A stretch of 37,227 nt of DNA from JAAZHK01 sp964536075. Lineage in GTDB: Bacteria; Bacillota_I; Bacilli_A; RF39; UBA660. Positions 7,355-15,488 of this stretch are shown in pieces; positions within the stretch are counted from its first letter, which is position 1; every line of letters starts with the position of its first letter. Below the pieces are notes generated by a model. The model was given only the letters and a program-made list of their open reading frames with translations, did not search any database and was not told the DNA's origin. The position numbers were made by a program, and so were the translations under genes. The DNA lies in contig CAZHWO010000005.1 of assembly GCA_964536075.1 (NCBI GenBank), positions 1-37,227 of the forward strand, written 5' to 3'.

Positions 7355-8866
7355 AGTTAAAATATATTTATTTGGATCATTAATTGTTTCTGGTGTAATG
7401 ATTAGCCGTTCATACATATTAGGATGACCAAGCACTTCAAAAGTAGCTTTTGATAGAGCTGTTTCAACAATGGAGTTTAGACTTCTAGCTCCTGTTCCAA
7501 GAGAGGCGGCCTTTTTGGCAATTTCTTCGATGGCTGTTGCATAGTCTAATTTTACACCTTGGGAATTAAAGAACTTGCGATTTAAGACCAGATTACTACT
7601 TTGAGATTTTTTCAAAATTTGTTTGAATTCCTCGACCCCTAATTTATTTAGAAAGATTTTTAAATGGCATCGCCCTAAAAATTCTGGAGGCATACCATAT
7701 TTAACGAAAGCGGCATTATCAACAACCGATGTTTGATTACTTAGTTCATGGTGTTGATTAAAACCTAATTTTCTTTCTCTAATTTGATCAATTTCTGAAA
7801 AGGCTCCGGCCACAATAATAGTTAACCTAGAGGTATCAAAAGTTACGTGATTACTACGGGGAACAATTTGGCATTCATTGCCTTCCATCATTTTAAGAAG
7901 TGAATTAAGAACTCCTTTACCGGCAACACTATCACTTTTACCATCAGGATTAGCTTTTTTATCAATTTCATCAATAACTAAAATTCCTCGCTCAGCTAAA
8001 GCCAGATCACCATCAGCTATTTCATATAAATTGATTAACATTTCTTCAATACTTTTTCCCACATAGCCGGCAATAGTATATTGGGTAGCATCTTCAACAA
8101 CTAAAGGTAAAGCTAGCTCTTTCTTAAGTGAACGAACAATTTCCGTTTTACCAACACCTGTTGGTCCCGCAAGAAGAATATTAGTTTTAAGTTTAGGATC
8201 TTCAATAAGTTGATTCTTCATAATGGCTGTTAAGATCTGTTGAACCTGTTCATCTTGAAATAAAACATTCCGAATAACTTTTTGGTATATCTGCGTTATA
8301 TTCTTAGCTTTAGGTTTAGTTTTTGGTGCTAGGGTTTCATATGTCGTTTCCTTGGTTGGCTGTGGGGTTACTAATACTAAACTTTTATTGGGGTTTTCAT
8401 TCGGAATATTTTTAATGGCTTTAATACTTTTAGCGACAGGTTTTTGATTAGCTATAGCAAAATAAAAGTCCCGGCTATCATCAATACTATGTGTTTCTAA
8501 ATTAGTCATATCAGTCTTATAGACAATAACTTCGTCACATGAATCCTCAATATGTAAAAAATAGGAATATTTAAGGACGTCATCAATATAATCAGACATT
8601 AATCGTTTAATTTCTGTATCAGTAAAATCAATCAATTTTTTACCATCTATCAAAGAATCAGCAGTAAGTGGAAAACCATAACACTGCGTATGATCTTCAA
8701 AGGCGGCATCAGTAATGGGAAGATAACCTTGTTCATCTTTAGTTATAAAAAGATCTTCATCTAATTGCCCTTCTATAACCATCTTAGGTATAAGAAAGGA
8801 AGAATCTTCATTATTAGCTATACAATCAAATAAAACGGCAATATCGTATTTTCCTTTTTTACTCAT
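7343..8866 (-). CDS. ClpX-like AAA+ unfoldase with a non-standard N-terminal domain
   Basis: I start it at the ATG complementing 8864-8866, which follows a GGGGG site; the farther upstream Met codons lie in or before the promoter. The 507-residue product has a typical ClpX ATPase core: Walker A GPTGVGKTE (233-241), pore loop GYVG (near 266), Walker B ILVIDEID (near 293-300), an LGF tripeptide equivalent to the ClpP-docking IGF loop, the arginine finger in PPEFLGR (near 392) and sensor 2 GARSL (near 460). The first about 180 residues are not the ClpX zinc-binding domain (no CxxC pairs) and I do not recognise them; a Pro/Lys/Thr-rich linker (about 170-200) joins them to the core. The likely role is ATP-driven unfolding of selected substrates, perhaps with ClpP. 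Confidence 0.85.
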   Translation of the reverse strand: MSKKGKYDIAVLFDCIANNEDSSFLIPKMVIEGQLDEDLFITKDEQGYLPITDAAFEDHTQCYGFPLTADSLIDGKKLIDFTDTEIKRLMSDYIDDVLKYSYFLHIEDSCDEVIVYKTDMTNLETHSIDDSRDFYFAIANQKPVAKSIKAIKNIPNENPNKSLVLVTPQPTKETTYETLAPKTKPKAKNITQIYQKVIRNVLFQDEQVQQILTAIMKNQLIEDPKLKTNILLAGPTGVGKTEIVRSLKKELALPLVVEDATQYTIAGYVGKSIEEMLINLYEIADGDLALAERGILVIDEIDKKANPDGKSDSVAGKGVLNSLLKMMEGNECQIVPRSNHVTFDTSRLTIIVAGAFSEIDQIRERKLGFNQHHELSNQTSVVDNAAFVKYGMPPEFLGRCHLKIFLNKLGVEEFKQILKKSQSSNLVLNRKFFNSQGVKLDYATAIEEIAKKAASLGTGARSLNSIVETALSKATFEVLGHPNMYERLIITPETINDPNKYILTKKR

Positions 8867-8888
8867 ATTATTTTCCCCCATAGGGATT

Positions 8889-8917
8889 ATTCTAACAAAC
8901 CATGTTATTAAATGCAA
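8889..8917 (-). promoter_or_regulatory. Promoter of the clpX-like gene
   Basis: On the minus strand TTGCAT (complement of 8912-8917) and TAGAAT (complement of 8889-8894) are 17 bp apart. Transcription would start near 8882, leaving only the Met at 8881 (leaderless) or the Met at 8866 (with a ribosome binding site) as starts. Confidence 0.65.
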
Positions 8918-8944
8918 TAAAAAGATATGTAAAATAAAGAAAAA

Positions 8945-8953
8945 TGTTATAAT
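8945..8953 (+). promoter_or_regulatory. Extended -10 promoter of the rlmD-like gene
   Basis: TG-T-TATAAT with TATAAT at 8948-8953 and AGGTGG just before the ATG at 8971, leaving a leader of roughly 10 nt. It diverges from the clpX-like promoter. Confidence 0.6.
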
Positions 8954-8970
8954 TGAAATAGGTGGTATAA

Positions 8971-10233
8971 ATGTTAAAAAAAGGTGATACTTTTACTGTT
9001 AATATAATAAAACAAGATCATTTTGATAATGGAATAGCTAAAATAGATGATTTTTTACTTTTTGTTAAACAGGGTTTACCAGGCGATCAGGCTTTAATTA
9101 AAGTGACTTCTGTTAATAAACATTATGCTAGGGCAGATATAATAAAATTATTGACAATGTCAAGAAAAAGAGTTGAACCGATCTGTCCCTTTTATAATAT
9201 TTGTGGCGGCTGTCAAATTATGCATGAACACTATCAAGAGCAATTAGCATTTAAAGAAGCAAAAGTAACAGAATTATTTGAAAGAAACTTCGAAGATAAT
9301 ATTAAGATTAATCATATTATTTCTGATGAAGCTCTTAATTATCGAAATAAAGTTACTCTGCATGTAAAAAATGGCCAGATAGGTTATTATCAAGCTAAAT
9401 CCAATGATTTAGTAGTCATTGATAAATGTGTACTTCTTCATCCGTTACTAAATAAATATCTTTTAAAGATAAAAAAATTATTGACTAATGAAAACAGTGA
9501 AATAATGATGCGGGTAAGCTTTGATAATGAAGAGATTTTAATAAGCATCGAAGGAGAATTTAAAAAGCTTGATAAACTTAAGAAAGAGGATATCTCTTTA
9601 TATTATAACAATCAATTAATAAAGGGTAAGGGTTATATTATTGAAAAGCTTAATAACATGTCTTTTCGTCTTAATCATAAATCCTTTTTTCAAGTTAATC
9701 CTAAAATGGCTGCTAAATTATATGAACAGGTTACTAAACTAAGTGCTGGGTCGCATCAGGTTTTAGATTTATATTGTGGAGTAGGTGGTATGGGTCTTTT
9801 AGTAAGTAAAAAAGTTAAACATGTTACAGGTATAGAAATTGTGGAAGAGGCTATTAAAGAAGCTAATAAAAATAAAGAAATTAATATAAGAGATAATGTT
9901 GATTTTATAGCTAAGGATGTAAAAAACATAATTAACCAATTATCTAATATTGATTTAGTAATTGTTGATCCGCCACGCGAAGGATTAACAGATGATGTAA
10001 TAAATGGTTTGAAGCAAATTAACTCTGAAAAAATTATCTATGTTTCTTGTGATTTAAATACTTTAATTAGAGATCTTAAAAAACTATCAGCTAACTATGA
10101 AATAAAAAGTGTAGATATTTTTGATATGTTTCCCAATACTTATCATGTTGAATGTGTGTCAGTGCTAGATCTTAAAGGAGCTATAAAAACATTGAAAAAT
10201 AGGGAAAAATCCGAAATTTTGAAAAATGAATAA
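8971..10233 (+). CDS. rlmD: 23S rRNA (uracil-5-)-methyltransferase, RlmD/RlmCD type
   Basis: A SAM-dependent RNA methyltransferase of the TrmA/RumA family, 420 residues. It has an N-terminal TRAM-like segment (1-60), a four-Cys iron-sulfur site (C72, C78, C81 in CPFYNICGGC, and C153), the SAM-binding motif LDLYCGVGGMGLL, the VDPPREGL motif and the catalytic Cys360 in YVSCDLNTLIRDL. These residues match the enzymes that methylate U1939 and/or U747 of 23S rRNA. In Firmicutes one enzyme often does both, so the exact site is open. The end of the gene overlaps by 8 nt the beginning of a rhuM remnant. Confidence 0.9.
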   Translation: MLKKGDTFTVNIIKQDHFDNGIAKIDDFLLFVKQGLPGDQALIKVTSVNKHYARADIIKLLTMSRKRVEPICPFYNICGGCQIMHEHYQEQLAFKEAKVTELFERNFEDNIKINHIISDEALNYRNKVTLHVKNGQIGYYQAKSNDLVVIDKCVLLHPLLNKYLLKIKKLLTNENSEIMMRVSFDNEEILISIEGEFKKLDKLKKEDISLYYNNQLIKGKGYIIEKLNNMSFRLNHKSFFQVNPKMAAKLYEQVTKLSAGSHQVLDLYCGVGGMGLLVSKKVKHVTGIEIVEEAIKEANKNKEINIRDNVDFIAKDVKNIINQLSNIDLVIVDPPREGLTDDVINGLKQINSEKIIYVSCDLNTLIRDLKKLSANYEIKSVDIFDMFPNTYHVECVSVLDLKGAIKTLKNREKSEILKNE

Positions 10234-10515
10234 AAAAATAATTGGTAATGAGAATAATATTATTTTTTATGATAATAGAGATGACAATCTAAAAATATAG
10301 GTAATGTTTTTGCTGTGCAAAGACCGGCAATAACAAAGTACATAAATAACATTTATGCTGAAGAGGAATTAGAGGAAGAAATCACATGTTCCATTTTGGA
10401 ACATGTGGGTAATGACAGAAAGCAGGCATATAATACTAAATATTATAATTTAGATATGATAATATCTATTGGATTTAGAGTAAATTCAAAAAAGGCAATA
10501 AAGTTTAGAACTTAG
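10226..10515 (+). pseudogene. RhuM-family gene remnant, internally deleted, frameshifted and truncated
   Basis: Two frames together match an RhuM (virulence protein) N-terminal region. The first (10226-10300) encodes MNKKIIGNENNIIFY..NRDDNLKI then a TAG. The second (about 10301-10515) encodes VFAVQRPAITKYINNIY, the characteristic helix-turn-helix-like block, and then YNTKYYNLDMIISIGFRVNS, another RhuM hallmark. The roughly 20-30 residues normally between them are missing and the frame changes. The product stops at TAG just after IKFRT, where intact family members continue for over 200 residues. It is therefore a decayed accessory gene. No promoter or ribosome binding site for the second part is visible. 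Confidence 0.75.
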
Positions 10516-10534
10516 TAAAATAAAGGAAAATAAA

Positions 10535-11663
10535 TTATTTTAAAGTGGTATTAGGATAATAGTGACTTAATATTTGTTGATATGAATATCCTTCATTAGC
10601 CATCCCATTAGCACCATACTGACTCATACCGACTCCATGGCCATAACCTCTTGTAACAAAAGTAGCTATGCCGTTAGTAATAACAATATCAAAATCAGCG
10701 GATCTTAAACCTAGGAGATTACGTAACTGAACACCGGAATAAATAACATCTCCAATTTTTATTTGATTAATGCGATTACCACTGGTTCTTGATAGAACTT
10801 CAATGGAAGTGATTTCATTAAAGGGAATGCCTAAGATAGAACTTATAATATTAAAGTCTTTTGGGGTTTCGCGAAGATAACTACTAGCTTGTAAATCCCA
10901 ATGACTATCAACACTAATTAAATAGGGATAACTATTGCCCCAAACAGTTTGAGCATCTTCGGTTTGTCCATTACTAGTTGAATGATAAACGGCTTCAATA
11001 TAACTGCCATTATAAGTTAAGGATTGACCCTTTGTTGTTGTAACGGCATTTTTTATTTTGTTATAATAGGTTTGGTAACTGCTTCCCCATAGTGTTTGTA
11101 ATTGACTTTGATCTTTATAAACTTGAGTCGAAGTGGTATCAGTTAGAACTTGGTTAGCAGCTATTCTTTTTAACGCATAAGTGCGAGCTAAAACACTTTG
11201 AGCTTTTAAGGCTTCAATATTAAAGGATGCCGGCATCTCAGCGGCGACAACGCCAATAANNNNNNNNNNNNNNNNNNNNNNNNNNNNNNNNNNNNNNNNN
11301 NNNNNNNNNNNNNNNNNNNNNNNNNNNNNNNNNNNNNNNNNNNNNNNNNNNNNNNNNNNCTGGTTTTTGAAAAAGATTAATGGCTTCAACATATTGATAA
11401 TCGGTTTTTTCTTTATTCGGATATTCTAAATTAGAAATAAGCAGGGTACCAATAATAATACTACCAACTACTAAAAAAACCTTGCCTTTATTAAAGTTTA
11501 TTTTTTGATCCCGTATATATTTAGTAACTTTATGGTAAATATTTTTGATCTTTTCTTCTTTATTTTTTATATTAAAATCGACACTAAACTCACTTGATAA
11601 ATCAATAAAAAGAAATAAAGTATCCTCTTCTTTGTCATTTATAATTACATGTTTGGAAAACAT
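10535..11663 (-). CDS. SpoIID/LytB-domain protein (interrupted by an assembly gap)
   Basis: The 5' part (11360-11663) starts at the ATG complementing 11661-11663 after a GGTGAT site. It encodes a basic cytoplasmic region of about 55 residues and a membrane anchor (VFLVVGSIIIGTLLISNL). The 3' part (10535-11259) encodes a SpoIID/LytB domain: IGVVAAEMPASFNIEALKAQ, ARTYA, YHSTSNGQTEDA, and the terminal GYGHGVGMSQYGA. SpoIID-type proteins are extracellular peptidoglycan lytic transglycosylases or their relatives. The two parts are in different frames across 100 N, so the gap length is not real and some residues before IGVVAAE are unknown. Outside sporulation, LytB-like members act in wall remodelling; which role applies here is open. 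Confidence 0.85.
11260..11359. other. Scaffold gap of 100 N within the SpoIID-like gene
   Basis: Exactly 100 N, a conventional placeholder length. The flanks share no common sequence, so unlike the second gap it probably hides real missing bases. The reading frame does not continue across 100 nt. Confidence 0.95.
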
Positions 11664-11713
11664 AGTATCACCATTTTTATTATTAATAAAAATAGCAATA
11701 TCATACTTACATA

Positions 11714-11740
11714 ATAAAAATGTGTAAGAAATTACACACT
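11714..11740 (-). terminator. Intrinsic terminator of the YqfQ-like gene (minus strand)
   Basis: TGTGTAA (11721-11727) and TTACACA (11732-11738) form a stem with a 4-nt loop; read on the minus strand it is followed by TTTTTATTAT. It separates the yqfQ-like gene from the SpoIID-like gene. Confidence 0.7.
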
Positions 11741-11741
11741 T

Positions 11742-12104
11742 TTAGATAAAAAATTTAGGTTTATTATCGTCAATTGGTTTTTCATAATTGGTTGTGGTTT
11801 CATGCTTTTCTACTTTTCTTACTTCCTCTTTTGGTTCGTATTTCCCATCACTCTTAACTGCCCCCATAATTTTAAACATCGTTTTAGCATTGCCCCATAG
11901 TGGTTTTACTTGATTGACAACAGGAATAGCTTGATTTATGACACCTAGGGTTCTCTGGGTATTATTAAGAAGCGAAGACCAATTAGTTGTTCTAAAACCA
12001 CCTATTATTCCAGATAATAACCCAGGTCGATATGGATAGGAATTTAAACCCAAGCCTCTACCTAAACTGGCATATGGATATAGACCATTATAATTATTGA
12101 ACAT
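11742..12104 (-). CDS. YqfQ/VrrA-like small protein
   Basis: A 120-residue protein with a Gly/Tyr/Arg-rich N-terminus (LYPYASLGRGLGLNSYPYRP), a middle part (LLSGIIGGF, then LLNNTQRTLGVINQAIPVVNQVKPLWGNAKTMFKIMG) and a charged, probably disordered tail. The middle part resembles the YqfQ/VrrA family of Bacilli, where a glycine-rich start precedes a similar amphipathic block. The function of that family is not established. The start follows AAAGGAG on the minus strand, and the gene diverges from pilC. The family call rests on pattern memory only. Confidence 0.6.
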   Translation of the reverse strand: MFNNYNGLYPYASLGRGLGLNSYPYRPGLLSGIIGGFRTTNWSSLLNNTQRTLGVINQAIPVVNQVKPLWGNAKTMFKIMGAVKSDGKYEPKEEVRKVEKHETTTNYEKPIDDNKPKFFI

Positions 12105-12125
12105 ATGACTGGCTCCTTTACTCTT

Positions 12126-12178
12126 ATTATATGTAAATCACAAAAAAAGTTTAAAAAATTTTATAGTTATGATATACT
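12126..12178. promoter_or_regulatory. Divergent promoter region of the yqfQ-like gene and pilC
   Basis: On the minus strand TATAAT (complement of 12126-12131) serves the yqfQ-like gene. On the plus strand an extended -10, TG-A-TATACT (12170-12178), serves pilC. Neither has a good -35. Confidence 0.5.
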
Positions 12179-12209
12179 AAGAATAATAGGAAAGATAGGA
12201 GAGATTTCT

Positions 12210-13511
12210 ATGAATGAAACCAATGAAAAAAGATTTATCAATGATCCAGTACCTACTGGTATGCCGCAAAACAATGAACCACCTAAACAAGATGTTAGGG
12301 GACAATTAAAAAATTTTAGTTATACTATTCAAAGACCAAATGGTAAAAAGTTTAAAAGTACTTTTGAAGCCTATAATGCCCAAGAGGTTCGCAATTTTTT
12401 TGCTAATGAAGGGTATCAAGTTATAGATGTTAAAGTAGCGACAGGTTTTAATATGAATATTGGTGGTCCTAAAAAATTAAAAGCAGCAGAATTAGCTTTT
12501 ATGTTAACACAATTGGCGACTTATCTAAGAGCTGGTATTCCTTTAATTGATTCGGTAAGAATATTAGCTAAACAGTCAACTAGTAAAGAAAGACGAAAAA
12601 TTTTTGAACGCGTAGTTTATGATTTGTTAACAGGCGAGAGTTTTTCACGGGCTTTAGCTCGTCAATCAAAGGTTTTCCCAAGATTGTTAATTAATATGGT
12701 TAAAACAGCGGAATTAACTGGTGATTTGCCGGCCGTCTTAGATGATATGTCGGATTACTATACATCGTCTGATCAAACAAGAAGACAAATGATAAGTGCG
12801 ATGACTTATCCAACCGTTATTTTCTTTTTTGCTATTATTGTTGTTTCCTTCATATTAATGTATGTTGTTCCGCAATTTGTTTCATTATTTAATGATCAAG
12901 GAGCGGCTTTACCGACGACCACAAAATTAGTAATAAGTGCGAGTAATTTTCTAAGAGTTAATTCGATATGGATTGTTATTGGTATTTTAGCCTTATATAT
13001 TATTTATCGAATTCTCTTTATGAATGTTCGTGGTTTTAAAAAAGGTATGCAGACTTTCTATATGAGATTGCCGGTTATAAGTAAAATTATTATTTATAAT
13101 GAGGTAACCATGTTTACTAAAACGTTTGCTTCTTTATTAAATCATGGGGTTCAAATTACCGATAGTATGGAAGTTTTATCTAACCTTACCGATAATGAAA
13201 TATATAAATCGATTATTGATCGAACATTAGCTAATTTAAGTAAAGGTTCAAGAATATCCGATGCTTTTAAAGATCATTGGGCGTTTCCGGTTATTGCCTA
13301 TGAAATGCTAGTGACTGGTGAAAATACCGGTAAATTAGGCTTAATGATGGGGAAAGTTGCCGATTATTTTGCTTTATTACATAAAAATGTTGTTGACCAA
13401 ATTAAGAGTTTAGTCGAGCCAACATTAATTGCGTTATTAGCAGTAGCTGCAGGATTTATTATATTGTCGATCGTTCAACCAATGTTTGGTATATATAACG
13501 CGGTATTATAA
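12210..13511 (+). CDS. pilC: Type IV pilus / type II secretion inner-membrane platform protein PilC
   Basis: The start is the ATG at 12210 after ATAGGAGAG; the frame is open further upstream, but only into the divergent promoter. The 433-residue product has an N-terminal PilC-type segment (FSYTIQRPNGKKFKSTFEAYNAQEVRNFF kept split: residues about 36-65), then two T2SSF domains (about 90-210 and 295-415), each beginning with a phenylalanine- or threonine-rich helix and containing the motif GxSxSxA followed by FP. Three membrane segments are visible: YPTVIFFFAIIVVSFILMYV, a central IWIVIGILALYIIYRILF and the C-terminal LIALLAVAAGFIILSIVQPM. PilC anchors the assembly ATPase and hands pilins to the growing fibre. 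pilD follows after 12 nt; no pilB/pilT ATPase is in the window. Confidence 0.9.
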   Translation: MNETNEKRFINDPVPTGMPQNNEPPKQDVRGQLKNFSYTIQRPNGKKFKSTFEAYNAQEVRNFFANEGYQVIDVKVATGFNMNIGGPKKLKAAELAFMLTQLATYLRAGIPLIDSVRILAKQSTSKERRKIFERVVYDLLTGESFSRALARQSKVFPRLLINMVKTAELTGDLPAVLDDMSDYYTSSDQTRRQMISAMTYPTVIFFFAIIVVSFILMYVVPQFVSLFNDQGAALPTTTKLVISASNFLRVNSIWIVIGILALYIIYRILFMNVRGFKKGMQTFYMRLPVISKIIIYNEVTMFTKTFASLLNHGVQITDSMEVLSNLTDNEIYKSIIDRTLANLSKGSRISDAFKDHWAFPVIAYEMLVTGENTGKLGLMMGKVADYFALLHKNVVDQIKSLVEPTLIALLAVAAGFIILSIVQPMFGIYNAVL

Positions 13512-13523
13512 AAGGGAGGATGT

Positions 13524-14288
13524 ATGACAATTGTTTATGTGACCTGTTTCTTTGTCTTAGGACTTATTTTAGGATCTTTCTATAATGTAATGGGATTTCG
13601 ACTTCCACAGAAAAAGTCCATTATTAAACCGAGATCTAGTTGCCCTAGGTGTTCCCATATCTTAAAATGGTATGAGTTAATTCCGGTTCTTTCTTTTATT
13701 ATTCAGAAAGGCAAATGTCGAAATTGTGGTAATCGTATATCTTTGTTTTATCCTTTTACAGAATTAATAACCGGGATTTTGTTTGCTGCATCTTATTTTG
13801 TTTTTGGGTTAAGTGGTAATTTGGTAATTAGTTTATTGATTATTTCTTTTTTGGCAATTGTAATTGTTAGTGATCTAAATTATATGATTATTCCCGATGA
13901 GATAACGGTGGTATTTAGTCTTCTCCTTATAATGACAAAATTAATTTTGGGAGGAATATCACTACTTTTAAGCAGCTTGTTATCAGGCATAATTATGTTT
14001 TTAGCTATGTACTTAATTATGTTACTAGGTAACTTTCTTTTTAAGAAAGAAAGTCTTGGTGGGGGCGATATCAAATTAATGTTCTTTATTGGTTTGACGC
14101 TTAATCCACTTCTTTCGATTTTGGCTATTTTTATTGGTAGTCTTATTGCTTTAATACCCGCTATTTATTTACAAGTTAAGAAAAATGAGAAAATGGTGCC
14201 CTTTGGTCCTTTCTTATTAATTGGTAATTTGTTTGTTTTCTTAACTAAAATAGATATCGATAAACTTAAAATGTTACTTATTAAATAA
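13524..14288 (+). CDS. pilD: Prepilin leader peptidase / N-methyltransferase (A24 family)
   Basis: A 254-residue polytopic aspartyl protease that removes the short leader of type IV prepilins and methylates the new N-terminus. It has the cytoplasmic zinc loop with two CxxC pairs (CPRC and CRNC), the sequence LGSFYNVMGFRLP at the N-terminus, and both catalytic aspartates: D117 in SDLNYMIIPDE and D182 in GGGDIKLM. It starts 12 nt after pilC with a good AGGGAGGA site, so the two form an operon. The likely substrate in this window is the GFTLIELL prepilin encoded at 21186. A terminator follows. Confidence 0.93.
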   Translation: MTIVYVTCFFVLGLILGSFYNVMGFRLPQKKSIIKPRSSCPRCSHILKWYELIPVLSFIIQKGKCRNCGNRISLFYPFTELITGILFAASYFVFGLSGNLVISLLIISFLAIVIVSDLNYMIIPDEITVVFSLLLIMTKLILGGISLLLSSLLSGIIMFLAMYLIMLLGNFLFKKESLGGGDIKLMFFIGLTLNPLLSILAIFIGSLIALIPAIYLQVKKNEKMVPFGPFLLIGNLFVFLTKIDIDKLKMLLIK

Positions 14289-14291
14289 AAG

Positions 14292-14314
14292 GTTAGATGA
14301 TTCTAACTTTTTTT
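14292..14314 (+). terminator. Intrinsic terminator of pilC-pilD
   Basis: GTTAGA (14292-14297), loop TGAT, TCTAAC (14302-14307), then seven Ts. The following roughly 200 bp up to the dinD-like gene hold no gene that I can see; TATAAT occurs at 14423-14428 without a clear -35. Confidence 0.85.
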
Positions 14315-14523
14315 TAAAAGTTAGAAATTTTAGGAAGTTTTACTAAACTCTTAAAAATCAGTTTCTACCGGTTTTATAAGCTTTTTTTATTTAAGGAAGT
14401 TTAGTTTATGCTATTATCAATTTATAATATGATGGAGCTTAAATTAAAATAAATATAAAATTAAAGAAAAAAAGTCTGGTAAAATCTAATAAAGTGTAAT
14501 AATTAATATGAAGGGTGGTAAAG

Positions 14524-15366
14524 ATGATGAATAAAAATAAAGAAATGAAAAATTATACAGAAACAAATTTTGAAAATATAAAACACATCAATGAATTTGG
14601 TAATGAATATTGGGAAGCTCGTGAATTATATAAAGTGTTAGAATACCATAGTTGGAATAAGTTTTTAAAGGTAATTAATAGAGCCATTATTGCTTGCCAA
14701 AATAGTAAATATAATGATAATGAACAATTTTCCCAAGTGGGAAAGTTGTCTAAAAGAGCAAATAATGCCGTTGTTGAGATAAAGGATTACAAACTTACTA
14801 GATATGCTTGTTACTTAATAGTCCAAAATGCTGACCCTAATAAGGAAGTAATTGCTTTAGGTCAGACATACTTTGCTATTCAAACTCGCAAACAAGAAAT
14901 AAGTAAAAAAGAATATTCTGAATTATCTGAAATAGAAAAAAGATTTTATAACCGAAATATTACAAAAAATGGGAATTATCAACTAAATCAAGTAGCAAAA
15001 AAAGCCGGTGTTAGGAATTTTGACTATTTTCATAATGCTGGTTATAAAGGATTATATAACGGTGAAACTGCCGATGATATCTTTAAAAGAAAAAAGCTTC
15101 GCTATAGAGAAGATATTTTAGATAATATGGGAAGTGATGAGTTAGCAGTTAATATTTTTAGAATATCTCAAACTAAACAAAAAATAGAAAATGAGAATAT
15201 AAAAGGAGAAGCTAATGCTAAAGAAGCTCATTATCAAATAGGAAAAAATGTACGGAAGTTCATTGCCAAAAATGGTGGTACTATGCCTGAGAAATTACTT
15301 ACTCCTAAAAAAAGTTTAAAAAAACTCGAAAAAGAAAAGAAAAGATGGGCGATTACAAATAAATAA
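14524..15366 (+). CDS. dinD: DinD-like DNA-damage-inducible protein (BRO-N-like)
   Basis: The start is set at the ATG at 14524 (or the adjacent ATG at 14527), 5-8 nt after AAGGGTGG; a GTG at 14515 lies within that site. The product of about 280 residues resembles DinD: an N-terminal block with GNEYWEARELYKVLEYHSWNKF kept as GNEYWEARELY (near 24-34) and WNKF, the DYKLTRYACYLIVQNADP segment, FAIQTRKQE, and a C-terminal block containing TPKKSLKKLEKEKKR. In Enterobacteria the gene is under LexA control and the protein affects RecA activity. No LexA-type operator is evident upstream here. It lies between housekeeping genes, in a spot typical of a small accessory insertion. Function is inferred from the family. 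Confidence 0.8.
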   Translation: MMNKNKEMKNYTETNFENIKHINEFGNEYWEARELYKVLEYHSWNKFLKVINRAIIACQNSKYNDNEQFSQVGKLSKRANNAVVEIKDYKLTRYACYLIVQNADPNKEVIALGQTYFAIQTRKQEISKKEYSELSEIEKRFYNRNITKNGNYQLNQVAKKAGVRNFDYFHNAGYKGLYNGETADDIFKRKKLRYREDILDNMGSDELAVNIFRISQTKQKIENENIKGEANAKEAHYQIGKNVRKFIAKNGGTMPEKLLTPKKSLKKLEKEKKRWAITNK

Positions 15367-15461
15367 TGATATTAAAAAGGTAAGGAGATTTAAACAAATT
15401 TTTTAATTTTGTAATACCACGGAATTGATTTGCCTTATATCTTCTATAATTAAATATTATA

Positions 15462-15470
15462 TGTTATAAT
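15462..15470 (+). promoter_or_regulatory. Extended -10 promoter of dnaB-dnaI
   Basis: TG-T-TATAAT with TATAAT at 15465-15470 and only about 18 nt before the start codon; the -35 region is weak. Confidence 0.55.
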
Positions 15471-15488
15471 CAAATTGAGGTGGACATG

